The notes: a model not told the origin generated them from the sequence alone. A stretch of DNA of 64,000 nucleotides from Blastocladiella emersonii ATCC 22665 (GCA_025594325.1 JANHCV010000004.1:2356001-2420000), one strand, 5' to 3'; positions 1 to 11,600 are shown, counted from the stretch's first letter. Made by a program: numbers and translations.

Positions 1-118
1 CCACTTGACTGCTGCGAGTCTTCTACCTTGAGCGTGTGTCGCTGAGCGCCAGTGATCGACTAAGCGTCTTCGTGATGCAGCCGTTCGTCGTCGACCATCG
101 TGTCTGCGAGTTTGAAGG

Positions 119-850
119 TCACGAACCGGTTCTTGTGCCTGGGTTCGACGCGGGGGCAAGCTTAACAGAATGGCAGTAGGCTCGCGTCCGTGGCCATGGT
201 CATGGTCATGGTCGCAGCTGGCCATGAACAACGCAGTCTCGCTCCCACCTCGCATCCTCAACAGACGCAACTGCGCTCCGTCCCGCTCTCAAACTGGACG
301 TTGTACACTACTACAGCTGATGAGGACCATGCGATGCCTGATCCCGTTAAGTGGCGACAATATTCGTCAGCACTCGCTGGTCGCGACTCTTCCGGTCGTG
401 GTCGACATGCGCAGTCCCGAGTTGATTAGCGCGAACCGGTTCTTGTGCCACAGTTCGACGCGGCGGCAAGCTGAGGAAAGGCAGGCTACGGTGGTCGAGG
501 GACCCTGGTCCGCGACCAAGATCGCTGCTGGCCACGGCCATGAACAGCGCGCTCTTCGCCCAACTCGCGCCCTTGACACCTGCCCTTCCTTCCACTCAAA
601 AGAAGCATGCGCTCACTGCTCTGATCTCAAACTGGACGGTGCACGTTAAAGCTCAAGAGGACCGTGCGATGGCGGTCAAGGGACTCGATATCCGTGGCCA
701 TGGTCGCCGCCGTGGCCACGAGCAGCGCGTTGACGCTCTCGACTCGCGTCGTCCGGGACAACTCTTCCACTGAGCGAACGAGGCGGTCACCGTTGTCGTG
801 ATCAACTGGACCGTTCACGTCACAGCTTTTCAAGCCCATGAGCTTCCCTG
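119..850. repeat. degenerate tandem repeat, about three copies
   Basis: Segments at about 121-345, 434-690 and 700-850 align by eye. All are diverged by substitutions and small indels. Copies 1 and 2 share GAACCGGTTCTTGTGCC, then TTCGACGCGG, GGCAAGCT, GGCCATGAACA, CTCAAACTGGACG and a GAGGACC-TGCGATG ending. Copy 3 keeps the GTGGCCA-AGCAGCGCG part and AACTGGACCGTTCACGT. No copy keeps an open frame with coding bias, so this looks like old, decayed repeated DNA. Confidence 0.7.
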
Positions 851-954
851 ATATCTTGAGCGCAGTTGTCGCGGGTGCTCACTAGTCGCGTTGAACGCAC
901 CACCGTGCGGGCGGTCTCCATCCTTTTCTGTTCAGGTTTGCACTTCAGCTCGAG

Positions 955-1800
955 AGTACAGAAACGCGTGCTTGAGCACGAGACTGTGCGCTGGACGCCC
1001 GGTGGAAATGCTGGGACGCGAGGATTCGCACGACTGCTGACCATCCGTCGTTGAAGGCCAAGTCGCGATCATGACCTGTCGCGTCTAGTTGAAGGTGCTT
1101 CATGTCGTCCCACGCCTCGTTTTCCCTCGACAAGCGCTAAGCACACAAGCACGTCACGAAACGCGTCGGGGCGGCGAGATCAGGCGTTCGATCACCTCAC
1201 ACTCGATGTGCTTGGCGATGGTCAGATGCGGTCAGCGCAGCGCACTCAACCGCCCCGCCCACTGCGAACCTCGCAAGTTTCTGAACCACTAAATGACTGC
1301 TTGTCGTGTCGTAAGCAGCGCGTTCACGCTCCCAACTTATGTCCTCAAGGACTAGCCTTGCACTAGCGACGGGAACCGTGATGCTCGTCAGTCGCGGCAA
1401 GCCATCCGAGATGCGTGTGATCTTCCCACTTCTTGGGCCATAATACAGTGTAGCGAGAGCGTGCAGGGCTGCGTGTCTAAGTGTGAGACTGTGTTCTGGT
1501 CGCCCGGATGTAACCATGGAACTTGAGGACTCAAAGGACCGGTGGATCTCTGTACAGGTGAACGAAGCCACGACCCTCACCTGTCGCGGAGCACTGACGA
1601 CGCGTCATGCCGCATCGTGCGTCGGATCCCCTCGAAGAGCATGCCCTCCACGCGAACAACGTCAGGAAACGCGCCGGGGTTGCGAGATCACACGTCCGAT
1701 TACGTCACGCGCGACACGACGCGTTTGACCATGGTCGGACGCGCTCTGCACGGTGCACTTGGTCGCCCCGCTCACCGCAGACATGCTCGGCCTCCGCTGA
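955..1800. repeat. second degenerate direct repeat, two copies
   Basis: About 955-1290 and 1450-1800 are diverged copies of one another. Shared pieces in order are GAGACTGTG, a TGG-CGCCCGG block, a GA-GATTC/GGACTC block, ACCTGTCGCG, CATG-CG, AAACGCG-CGGGG-TGCGAGATCA and CCGCCC/CGCCCCGCTCAC. The order is conserved over about 330 bp, which argues against chance. No coding frame survives. Confidence 0.65.
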
Positions 1801-2920
1801 CTTCTTCCTGAGCGGATCAAGCCGGCCGGCGACGCGCTCGCAACCCGCCGCCACAATGTTCTTGCGCTTGAACGCACGAGCTCGCCCTTCCGCGCCGACG
1901 TCGCGGCGGCCATCCCATTCTTCGTCGCGAGGGGAGCGAGCACCCTTCCTCCCCTGCCCTTCGCGCGCGGGACGGGTCCTCTGCAGCCCTAGCGCTCGGC
2001 ACGCGAGCCGAACGCGTAGCTAATCGCGGGATGGCGTTCGGGCCGCGGCGTCGCCACACGTCGCGGCCGCCGCCGCCGCGATCCGCTCGCTTACACTCGC
2101 TCCGGGACGAGATCGACGCGAGGGTTGGGGTTGGCGACGGCGGCGGTGGCGCAAGAGCAACGCGGCCGTCGCCACAGCCGCGCGCGTGGGCCCACGCAAG
2201 CTGTGGAGGAAGAAGTCGCGGGAGCAGCGAGTCGCGTCAGCTTCGGGTCGCTTGGCAAGCACGGCGGGATTGGTGGCGGTGGTGGCGTCGTGGCGGCGCG
2301 CGCTCCCCGATCGGGTGGGCAGGGAGAACGGCACAGCGCGCAGAAGCGTGCGTGGAAGCTTCGAAAGGGTTTCCGCGGCGAAATGGGCAGGGCCGAGGTC
2401 AGGGACCCGGCAGCTGGTGCCGAAGCAAGCACAGAATGGGTCGATCTCCGCCGTGCCGGTCCGGTTGGTGACAAATGTCGCGCGCAGGGAGTGGGCCAAC
2501 GCTGCCGACCACGTCGAATTCGGAGCCGATGGTCGCCGAGCCCCGCCGAAGCGTAGCGCACGCGCCCGAAACCAGTCAGACGGCTTGCTGCAGCCGTGCG
2601 GTTCGGACCGCGCGCATCGGATCGGGGGCGGCGGTGCTGCGCCGCACCGCAAGCCCTTCGGCGCGCACACGCGCGGAGCAGCCTGATCGCCACGCTCGCC
2701 ATCGCCTTTTGGTCGGCCGCGGCCGCCCCGATGGCCAGCGCCCTCACGCACTCCAACCCGCCCGCGCCACCATTTTCTGAGCCGGGCTTGTCCCTTGTCA
2801 TCATCTCACCCACGTGTGGGGGGAGACGATCGTGTTGTTGCAACGGGACGGCTTCCGTGGCCAGTCAGTCGGTCACCGCGGCCACCGTCCATGCACCGCG
2901 GCCGCCCGCCCTCCCGCCGC

Positions 2921-2928
2921 TATATAAG
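2921..2928 (+). promoter_or_regulatory. TATA box of the fasciclin gene
   Basis: TATATAAG sits 87 bp upstream of the fasciclin start codon. It is followed by a C/T-rich stretch (about 2937-2955) likely to hold the transcription start. It is the clearest core promoter in the window and suggests a strongly or conditionally expressed gene. Confidence 0.75.
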
Positions 2929-3014
2929 GGGCCCGCGTCCCCCCTCTCCCAGCAAGAAGACAGCACGCAGTCATCTCCCGTCCGCCTCAACGCAACACTT
3001 AACGCATCAACAAC

Positions 3015-4109
3015 ATGGTTGCCAAGCTCCTCCCCCTCCTCGCCCTCTTCTTCATGGCCGTCACCGCCCAGAAGGCCGACAACACCATCTCGGCCAATGT
3101 TGTTGCCCTGTCGGGTGACGCGGCTGGCGCGTCCAAGGAGTACCGTTTCAACACGCTCGTTGCCCTCGCGACCCAGGCCAAGCTCGTCGATGCCCTGAAC
3201 ACTCCCAACATCACTCTCTTTGCCCCGACGGACGCGGCGTTCAAGGCCCTCGCTGCCGAGGCTGTGCCTACCGATCCCCAGGTTGTCGGCGACGTCCTAA
3301 CTCATCACGTCGTCGCTGGTGCCTACCCGGCCGACGCGCTCAAGGCGTACCAGGTCGTCAACACCCTGCTCAACCGCAAGGGCTCGCCCTTCGTCCAGTT
3401 CGCCGACGACAAGACGGCGCAGGCCATTGCCATCACCAAGGGCGACAAGGGCGTCTCGGTCTCGTACGGCCTCGGCGCCGTCAAGGTCATCGACTCGATC
3501 CCGTCGTCGAACGGCATCATCCACGTCGTCGACGCCGTCATCATGCCCCCCAAGAAGGTGTCGGAGACGGCCGTTGCAGCCAAGCTTACCAAGCTCGTCG
3601 AAGCCCTGGCCAAGGTGAAGCTCGTGGAAACGGTCAACGGTCTCAAGGGCGCCACCATCTTCGCCCCCACGGACGCGGCCTTCGAGAAGGTCAAGGACGT
3701 CGTCGCCAAGCTTACCGACGACCAGCTCAAGGCCGTGCTCACGTACCACGTCGTGCCCGCCGTCGCCTACTCGCCCGGCCTCCCCGCCTCGCTCGACGCC
3801 CCGACGCTCTCGGGCTCGGACAAGATCGCCGTCAAGTCGGCCGGCGGCAAGGTCACCGCCAACAAGGCCAACGTGGCCGTCGCCGACGTGTTCACCAACA
3901 ACGGTGTCGTGCACGTCATCGACGAGGTCCTGATCCCCGCCTCGCTCTCGGGCGGCGCCTCGTCGTCGTCGGGCTCGTCGACCTCGACCGCCGGCGCCAA
4001 GCCCGCGGCCACGGCCACGGCCACCGGCACCCCCATCTCGGGCGCGTCCATGAACGCTGCTGGTGCCTCGGCTGCGCTCGTCGCCGCCGCTGCTGCGCTC
4101 TTCGCCTAA
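3015..4109 (+). CDS. secreted, probably GPI-anchored protein with two fasciclin (FAS1) domains
   Basis: Single-exon gene of 364 aa. The N-terminus is a signal peptide (MVAKLLPLLALFFMAVTAQ). Two FAS1 domains follow at about residues 25-175 and 180-310. Each has the H1 box (TLFAPTDAAF and TIFAPTDAAF), the YH-type motif (VLTHHVV and VLTYHVV) and the H2 box ending an NG-HV-D segment (NGIIHVVDAVIMP and NGVVHVIDEVLIP). A Ser/Thr/Ala-rich linker and a hydrophobic C-terminal tail with small residues ahead of it fit GPI anchoring. FAS1 proteins act in adhesion at the cell surface or wall. The gene has a good TATA box and extreme G/C-ending codon use, which suggests high expression. The partner or ligand is unknown. 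Confidence 0.93.
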   Translation: MVAKLLPLLALFFMAVTAQKADNTISANVVALSGDAAGASKEYRFNTLVALATQAKLVDALNTPNITLFAPTDAAFKALAAEAVPTDPQVVGDVLTHHVVAGAYPADALKAYQVVNTLLNRKGSPFVQFADDKTAQAIAITKGDKGVSVSYGLGAVKVIDSIPSSNGIIHVVDAVIMPPKKVSETAVAAKLTKLVEALAKVKLVETVNGLKGATIFAPTDAAFEKVKDVVAKLTDDQLKAVLTYHVVPAVAYSPGLPASLDAPTLSGSDKIAVKSAGGKVTANKANVAVADVFTNNGVVHVIDEVLIPASLSGGASSSSGSSTSTAGAKPAATATATGTPISGASMNAAGASAALVAAAAALFA

Positions 4110-4389
4110 GCGCACGCGACCCTCCTCGCCCATCTTCCTCTAACCCCCCGGCCAGCGACGTTTTTGTATATTAGTCGGCCGCGGGTCTCTCCATTACCTA
4201 CCTTCACTTGCAACGATACAATGTGTGATTTCTCCTCCATCTCTGCTTGCCTGCTTGCTTCCGTGAAAGTGTTGGCGACCGTGATCTGGTCCGCGACACG
4301 CTCCCACCGACCATGGCTTCTCCTCCACCCTCCTGCACCACGAAGCTGAATGAAAGCACTCCCTGCAACCTAGACCGATCGACAGGACC

Positions 4390-7230
4390 ATGACGACCAG
4401 CTCGCTCGAGCACGAAGTGCAGCTTGGGCTGGCCGAGTTCGCCGCGCTGCGCTTCGACGGGCACCCGCGCAGCTTCCCCGCGGTGCTCGACCTCGTGCGC
4501 CGGTGTCCGTACCCGCCCGTGATCCACCACGTCTTTGACCGCGTGTTCGCCGTGTTCCTGCACGTCGACGTCCACGTCACGGGCGATGCGTCGTCAGCCA
4601 AGCTCCGCTTCGCGCTGGTCGAGCTCGTCGCACAGCTCGCGGGCTACCTGCCGCGCATCGACGGCGCCGACCCGCTCGTCTTCGCCCGCCACCTCATCGC
4701 CGCCTTCGAGCAGCAGAACTCGGAGACGTGGATCCTCGCGTTCCGGTACGCTCGCGTGCTACGACTGTGTCCGCCGCCCACTAATCCGCGTGCCGCGCCG
4801 CGGAACGTAGCATGATCCAGGCAACCCTGCCGCTTACGGGCACCTGCGCGCTGCTGTACCACCACATCACGCTGGGCTTCTTCCAGACCGACGCCATCGC
4901 GACCGCCGCCGTGGCTCTCGCCAAGGTCCTGGTCCGCGAGACGGCCGCGTTCCCCGAGTACTTTTTGCCGTGGGCGCTCGGCCACCTGCGCGAGCTCTCT
5001 CTGCCGCGCCAGCGCGACGTGCTCGTGATCCTCGGCCTCGCCACTCGCCCGTTCGCGCTCGTCCAGCGGATCAAGGCCGCGTGCCGCGGATGGATCGACG
5101 AGCTCGAGCGCGCCACCGAGGCCGGGACGCTCGATGCCGCGGCGACCGCGGTTTCGGGTAACGCCGACACGGTCCCGTCCGTCCTCGCTGACCCGCGCCA
5201 GCGCGCGCGCCTGCTGCGGTACGTCCAGGCGACGCTGCTGCAGGCGGTATCGCGGTCGCCGCTGCTCAACGCCGCCGACTGGGCCGACGTCTCGGCCGCG
5301 CTGACAGGTGGACCCACCTCGTCGCCGCTCGTCACGTACCAGGGCCTGCAGGTCCTGTCCCGCGTGCCCGACCACCAGCTCTTCTCGCCGCCGGCCGCCA
5401 CGCTGCTGCAGGTCCTCGGGACCGACGCCTCGTGGACGCGGCACACGCACCCGCGCGTCCGCGCCGCCGCGCGCGGCCTGCTCGCGCGCCTCCTGCGCAG
5501 TCCGCGCGCAGGGGTTCCTCCCGCAAGTCTCGCGTGGGACGTGGTCGCCGCGGAACCCATGTCGCTTGAGACGTGCACCGTCCTGGGCACGGCGCTCGCG
5601 GTGGGGCGGCCCGAGATCGACCCGGGGGCCGTGTTCGGGTGGTCCCTCAACCAGCTCGCCATGCACATGTCAGCGGCGTCGGCGGTAGCAGCGGGCGACG
5701 CGGCACGCGTGGCCGCGCTCGTCCGCACCATGTGCGCGGCCGTCCACCGTGTCCCCGCCCTCGCGCTCCCCGCGTACGCCTTCTTCTACGACCACGTGCG
5801 CCCCGACAAGCAGGTGCGCGGGCACGCGCGCGTCGCGCTGGCGCGCGGGCTCGCGTCCGTGTGCCCGCTGCTCCCCGCGCCCGACACCCCGGGGGCGCCG
5901 GCGCAGGTCGATCTCGCCAACGCCGTAGCCGCGCTCCGCGAGCAGCCCGCCGCCGACCCGGCGTCGCTCCCCGTGCAGCGCGTGATCCTGCGCGGGCTCG
6001 CGCCGCACGCGGCCGTCGCGGTCCCACTGCACGTGCTCGCGCCCGCGCCGTGGGCCGCGTACACGCTCGCGTGCGACCTGCTCGTGCACCCCGCAGCGGC
6101 GGCGCCCTGGAAGGCCGGCGCGCACGCGACGCTCGCGCACCTCGCGCGGCTTATCCCGCACGAACGGCTCGCGGCGTGGGTCGCGCACCTCGCGAGTCTC
6201 GCGCACACGCAGGCCGCGGCGCTTGCAGGGGAGGAGCTGGCTGGCGGGTCGAAGGCCGTTGTTGACGCGACTAACTCGACGGCGCTCCTCGCCGACGCGC
6301 TCCCGCTCCCGTCGTTCCACCGGTTCGTCGCCCACGCCGACGCCGAGCTCGCGCGGCATCTTCGGGTTGCTGCGTGCGCCAAGGCCGACCCGCGCGCGGC
6401 CAGCAGGATGGCAGCTGCGCTCGCGGAACTCGCGGCCCAGTACCGGCACCTCGGCGCGGCGTACCAGGACGCCGACGATAAGTCGCGCCGCGTTCTCGGC
6501 GACCGCGCGACGGCGGTTGACCGCATGCGCAAGTGGATCACGGTCAAGGGCGAACTGGGCGATGGCGACGTGCTCGCGGAAACGCGCAAGGTGCTCGGCG
6601 TCGCGCCGCCGCGGTACCTCGTGCGCCGGCGCGAGTGGGATCTCGACGTACGTTTCTCTTGTCTCTCAGACTGGGTGTATGCTCACGTCAAGCGTGTAGG
6701 TCATCGCCGTCCCGTCGGCCACCGCGTCCAACCCCGTCGTCGTCGCGACGCGGCTCGACCTCGACTCGGACGCGCCCGACTTGCTCGACGCCGTCGTGTT
6801 CCAGCTGTACGGCCAGATCGCGCAGGAGGCGCAGACCCGTCGACCGCTCCCGCCCTTCTCGCGCGGCCAAGTGATCGTCGTCGCCACCACGACGCCCGCG
6901 CTCGACACGTCGCTGGGCCGCGACGTCGCGAAACGGCAACGGCTCGCGGACCTCGCGTCGACCGACTCCGCCGTTGTCCGCGACGCCCTGCGCGCCCTGC
7001 GCGGCGTCTGGAGCACGGTGCTCCCCGTCGACGTGCACCAGCACGCGTTCTCGCGCGCCGTCGGCGTGCCCCGCGCTGCGCTCGCGGCGGCGGCGGCCGG
7101 GCGGAAGGCCGTCGCCGTGTACGTCACGCTCGCGGTCCGGCTCAAAATGCCCGGCGTTGGCGGTGGGTGGTGGGAGACGGGGAAGCGCGTGCCGCTCGTG
7201 ATTCATGTCCGGCCGCCAGCGTCGGCGTGA
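4390..7230 (+). CDS. Integrator complex subunit 7-like protein
   Basis: Three exons (4390-4745, 4811-6647, 6700-7230) joined by 65- and 52-nt introns give 907 aa, close to animal INTS7 (about 960 aa). Both joins restore frame exactly, and intron 1 has a CTAAT branch-type sequence. The N-terminus (an RF-x-L motif, then a 'YPPVIHHVFDRVFAVF' helix, a 'KLRFALVELVAQ' helix and a 'FARHLIAAFEQQNSE' helix) follows the order I know from INTS7 (YPFPILINSAFLKLADVF and so on). The middle is alpha-helical repeat sequence, and the C-terminus is a short beta-rich segment. INTS7 belongs to the nuclear Integrator complex, which acts on RNA polymerase II transcripts such as snRNAs. The match is pattern-level from memory, so another HEAT-repeat protein remains possible. 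Confidence 0.55.
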
Positions 7231-7440
7231 ACGAGAGATTGCATAAATGTGTAACAGAAGGTTCAAGGGTCGTCGCGTTGGAGGTTTACTCGGTGGTCCC
7301 TGACGTTGAGAGCTGGAAGATCGTTGTGGCGCGGGATGGCCGAGATGATCGACACGAACGAGCGTGCCGCCGGGCCGCGGTATGGCCTTGGTTGCCGCGG
7401 TTTGACTTTAAAAAAGCTATTGTCGGTTTGTAAGACGAGA
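7231..7440. other. spacer with one copy of a short dispersed repeat
   Basis: There is no gene. About 7290-7390 resembles 8222-8310 (see repeat entries). The rest is lower-GC sequence between the INTS7-like stop and the conserved-domain exon. Confidence 0.5.
7290..7390. repeat. dispersed repeat copy 1 (partner at 8222-8310)
   Basis: This shares with 8222-8310 the ordered pieces GGTGGTCC, TTGA-GTTG-GAGCTGG, GATGGCCG, ATGATCGAC, CGAGC/CGGAGC-GCCG and GCGGTA, over about 80 bp. The two copies flank the conserved-domain exon at 7444-7908. Neither is open in a coding-biased frame. Confidence 0.55.
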
Positions 7441-7443
7441 AAT

Positions 7444-7908
7444 GAGATCAGCGGGACCATCGCGCTCGAGGACTCGTGAGCGCGCTCGGCCGGGTCGCTG
7501 CCCAGGTCGGCCGCCCAGGGAGGCCGCTGTTTGCTGCGCCCATCCATCCCAATTTGCAGCTCGACGTGGTCCATCTCGTTCAACCGCTGGGACCGCCTGC
7601 GCGTGATCGGCGCGCGGCCCGAGATGGCTGCCGTCGTCCGGTCCGCGATCGACGCGTACTGGCGTCGCGGCGTGGCCAAGGTGTCCGACTACTGCGGCGC
7701 CGTTGAGTTCAAGCTCAACGGGAACCCGTGGATCTCGAGCGACACTAACGACGCCATGTTGAGCCGCCTGATGGTCGCCATGATCCTCGCCAAGCTGCGC
7801 AACCACGGGTACTCGGTGTACACGTCCGTTGACATCTCGCGGGCTACGTCCGACGACCATGGCGAGACCGACTCGTGGATCATCGTCAAGGGCCTGGATG
7901 GGATGTGA
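7444..7908 (+). pseudogene. C-terminal part of a conserved hypothetical fungal protein; start not found
   Basis: Coding-quality sequence runs from 7560 to a TGA at 7906-7908 (..SISFNRWDRLRVIGARP.. to ..DSWIIVKGLDGM). A short upstream exon piece (7444-7477, EISGTIALEDS) can be joined by an 82-nt intron (7478-7559) ending in TTGCAG. I recall a family of uncharacterised proteins in early-diverging fungi with this C-terminal pattern (DRLRVI, then YCG-x-x-EFKL-x-GNPW, then a Y-x-S-x-DIS motif). No start codon or N-terminal exons are visible before 7444, and the spacing to the INTS7-like gene is small. It may be a 5'-truncated relic, or a gene whose first exons I cannot see. The GTGAGC donor would be unusual for this window. 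Confidence 0.45.
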
Positions 7909-8622
7909 GTGTTACTCGACGGGTCATAGAGGGTATAAACGCGTTAGAACGGGTCACTCACCCCCTTGAACCGGTTCCCAGGAGCAAGCATCGCGTCAAC
8001 AAACGGTTGTCCGTGGTCGCCATGACTGCCTCGCTTTCACCAACGTTCGCTCGTCACCTCACCTGAGAGATGAGTCCATGTCCTTGTGTTGCGGATCCGA
8101 CTTCCATGTTGGTGAGTAGCGATCGGACCGCAGCGCGGCTACCGCTGTTGCGATCGGACCGCGGCGCGTCCACCGATGGGTTCCATGAGAGTTACGCAGT
8201 GGCATCGACGACGTGGAATCGGGTGGTCCTTGAGGTTGGGAGCTGGGCGTGATGGCCGGCATGATCGACGCGGACAAGCGGAGCGCCGAGCTGCGGTAAG
8301 GAGTTGGTCCCGTGGCCGCCTCGCGAAGCGCCCAATCCCATGCTCGTATACATGCTTAGACAACTAATTGAACGTCAACTGACACGTGGACCTCCCACAA
8401 CTGACCTCGATTTGCGCCCGTTTCCCGAGCGCGAAGGAAACGTGGCGGTGGCTGGGGCGGTCACGCGCTCGGTCACGCGCGGATGAACGACGCGTCCTCC
8501 CAGTGCCGACCATCGGCACACTCAGCGCGGGATCGAAGTGGAGAACTGAAAAAGGGATTGAGAGTGTTTGCGAAGACGAACTGGTATGTATAATCGAAAA
8601 AAGACTACGACAAAACCGCCCG
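7909..8622. other. intergenic, no gene seen
   Basis: Lower-GC DNA between the conserved-domain exon and the 3' end of lipase A. It contains the second copy of the short dispersed repeat and an imperfect local duplication (GCGATCGGACCGCAGCGCG at 8116-8134 and a similar block at 8150-8168). No ORF shows coding bias. Confidence 0.5.
8222..8310. repeat. dispersed repeat copy 2 (partner at 7290-7390)
   Basis: Diverged copy of 7290-7390 in the same orientation, about 930 bp away (shared pieces listed at the partner). Its function is unknown. Confidence 0.55.
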
Positions 8623-11600
8623 CTACGCGGCCCGTTTCGGGTAATCGTAGCAGTATTCGAGCAGCGTCTTGACGCTCTCGACTGCCTTGTGACAGGTAGC
8701 GGGCATCTCCTGGTCGCAGGGAATGTGCATGAGCGTCGCAATCTGCACGTCGAGCATCGGGATCGGGTTCCTCAGCGGAATCACATTGAACGACCACCGT
8801 GCAATGGCCGCCGCATCGACGGGGTAGTTTTGGTAAGACAGCCCGAGCCCGGGCGTGGACAGCGACATGGCGGGAACTCTATGCACGGCGGCCACGATCT
8901 GGGCGACGCCGCCGCCGAGACTGTGGCCGGCCAAGACCACGGTGCGGTTCCGCGCGACCAGTTCGGCCACGGCCGTTGACACGGGCGCAAAGTCCAAGAG
9001 ACCCGTGTACGCGACGTGGTCCGTGATGAACTTGACAAACCACGCCGCCAGCTTGCGCGGCCATAGCTGCGTCATGCTGCCGACCGAGGCCGACATCTTG
9101 ATGAGCGAGGGGGTGGTCCAGACATACGCGACGTGCATCCAGTCGCTTGCCGCCGTCCCGCGCACGGCCACAACGGACACGTCAGGCGCCGCGTCAAACC
9201 GGTACTCGTAGTACTGGACGCTGCTGCCGACCTTGCGGATGCCGCGCGAGCCTGCGACCGCCAGACTCGAGTTGTGAACGCGCACGCCAGCGTCGCGCAG
9301 GACCGGGTTCGCGCGCGCCAGCGCCGCCACGTCCGCGTTGCCGGTGCCGTACGTCGCGGCCGCGAGTGTCGACATGGACAGCGGCGTCAGGAGCCCCGTC
9401 GCATTGGCGGGGACGCGGCCGAACTGCACGCTACACGCTGGAATCGCGGACGCGCGCAGCGGCGCAGCCGTAGGAGGGAACAGCGTGGCCATTGTCGCTG
9501 GGTCGGCGGTGGTCCTGACGCCCGCGTCGCGGAAGAAGGCGACGGCGGCGCCGAGAACCAGGGACGCAAGGACGGCGCCGGCCCCAAAAAGCATGGCCGT
9601 CGCGCTGTTGACGGCAAGTCGACGGTTGCTGCCGCCTGCTCGCGTTGACGGGATCGACCAGTAGGCCCGAGCATCGCGCAAGTCGAACGACAGATACGTA
9701 AGAAGTAAGATGCACGTCGACGCGTAGCCCTTGAGCTCCAGCATGATAAAGGAAGCTAGACGGTCCTGTGCGTGTGAGCGGAATGGTCGGAGGTGATGTG
9801 ATTCGGTGAACGAAACGAAGTACCATATACACCGACCTTGGCCAAGTATGCAGCGGCGAGCACGATGGCTAGCATGCGCGACCGAACGATACCGGGCAAC
9901 ACGAAGGCGGCCTCGGCGCCAATGTACACGACGAGGTACGCGATGAGTAGAAGCCAGTACGTGCGAGACAACACACGGATGCTGCCGCCCTGCGGGTCGG
10001 CACCAAGCTGCTCGAGGACCGCAAACCGCGAGCCCGCGTCGAGGTCAACGGGCGATTGGTCAAGCATGGCAAGCGAGACGAGGCCAATAGTCACCACCAC
10101 GGACCGCGTACAGAAGATGGACAGCGGCGCGTGACGCTGACCAAGATCCTTGGTGGGCTGGCAAAAGCATTGCCAGAATTGGCGCTTGACCATGCCTTTC
10201 AGGCGGGCTAAGAGCAGCAGTCCCACGGCGACAACAACCGCAACGATCAGCTCGGCATCCTTCTACACGAACAACGGTGATGGTTAAGGGACAACTTGCG
10301 GCCGACGATGTGCAGCGCGCCGTACCCACTTGGTCACGAAGCCGCCAATCACGAACAAGAAAAGAAGCGTGACAAGCGCCTGGTCAACGAGATGGTCAAA
10401 GGAGCTCTCCTTGGACTCCTGGCCGGCGGACGCCACGTACATGGCGAGGCGCTGGTTATCCTCGATGCCAGCGTCGAGAGCTTTCATGAAGCGAACGACG
10501 CGATGGACGCGGTTAAGCGCGTTGACAAGAATGATGAAAATCATCGACCCTATGCGCGCGTGTGCGATGTTAGAGAAAGCGAGGACGCGAGTCGCAGGAG
10601 AGAGGCGTACCAATCACTGTGGCGAAAGCAACGACCGACACCACCGCCTCGTACCCAAACAGGTACGCGAGCACCCCGAGCGGGATCGCCGTTGTCACGA
10701 CCAGCGCGAGCGCAATGAGCCCGCTGCGGACCTGCATCTCCCGCTTGGCCCGCTCGGCGGCCTTGGCGTCTTTGGCGGCAGCTGCCGCCCGGGCCAGAGC
10801 TAGTCGCACCGCCATCGCGTCAACCACCACCAACGGACTCTCAGCGTCCTCGGTGGAGCTGGCCGGCGGCATGGCCGGCGCGGAGCTGTCGCTGTTGGTT
10901 TGGTCCCTATGACGCATGTACGCGTCGACGATTTTCTGGACGACGTCATCAAGCAAACAACTTGCGACGCGCGCGGGGACCCAGAAGACGGAGCCGCGGA
11001 GCGACGCGAGCAGCGGTCCGTACTGCGAGTCCTCGTACGCGCGGTGCGACGACCAGACCCAGATGATCATGCGCACGGCGGTACGGACGATGGAGCGGCT
11101 GAAGGCCATGAACACGAAGGCATAGACGGCGAGACCAAGCAGCTTGAAGATGACGCCGTTCTCGGCCTTGAACGCCGGGTACGTCACTGCAACGGCGACA
11201 GCGAATGCGACAGCCGCAAACATGACCGTGCCGGCGTACAGCACGTATGTGAAGTACAGGTGCAGCGCGCGCCGCCACAGCGACGTCCGGTGAAACCGAG
11301 CGTCCGCGCTGGGACCGACGAAGCCGTGTAGCCCGAACGTACGTGGCGCGTAGTTGGCGGAAGCAGAGTCGGTCGCGGCCCCAGCCGCGTGCTCTGGGCG
11401 GGCGTCGTCGTGAAAGCTCCCCGGCCGAGCTAGGGGGGAGTCGCCCCCGTTGCGGTAGCCGGCCGGCTGGGCAGACATGCGCGTCGTCGAGGAGACAGAA
11501 GCAGGATCGGCCGCGGCCGCGGTGGCGGCGACGTGTGTCGGGCGGGCGCCGCCGTCAAGGCTCCCCGGCTGAGCAAGCGGCGGCGCGTCGCCGATCGGCT

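Larger units (their letters stand above)
1..2900. other. gene-poor region with decayed direct repeats
   Basis: I find no gene I can defend here. About 1-1800 has lower GC than the coding parts of the window and contains two sets of degenerate direct repeats, listed separately. About 1800-2800 is very GC-rich and open in several frames. The minus strand could start at 2703 with a presequence-like peptide (MASVAIRLLRACARRRACG), but downstream the frame shows neither the usual third-position bias nor a recognisable domain. The last 100 bp hold the promoter of the fasciclin gene. Confidence 0.6.

Noticed and set aside
2020-2843. Minus-strand open frames of about 250 codons upstream of the fasciclin gene, one with a presequence-like start
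   Set aside because: Several frames are open at once because of extreme GC. None shows consistent third-position bias or a recognisable domain.
4164-4349. Small ORF after the fasciclin gene
   Set aside because: It starts with TTG, lacks coding bias and lies in the fasciclin 3' UTR / INTS7-like promoter.
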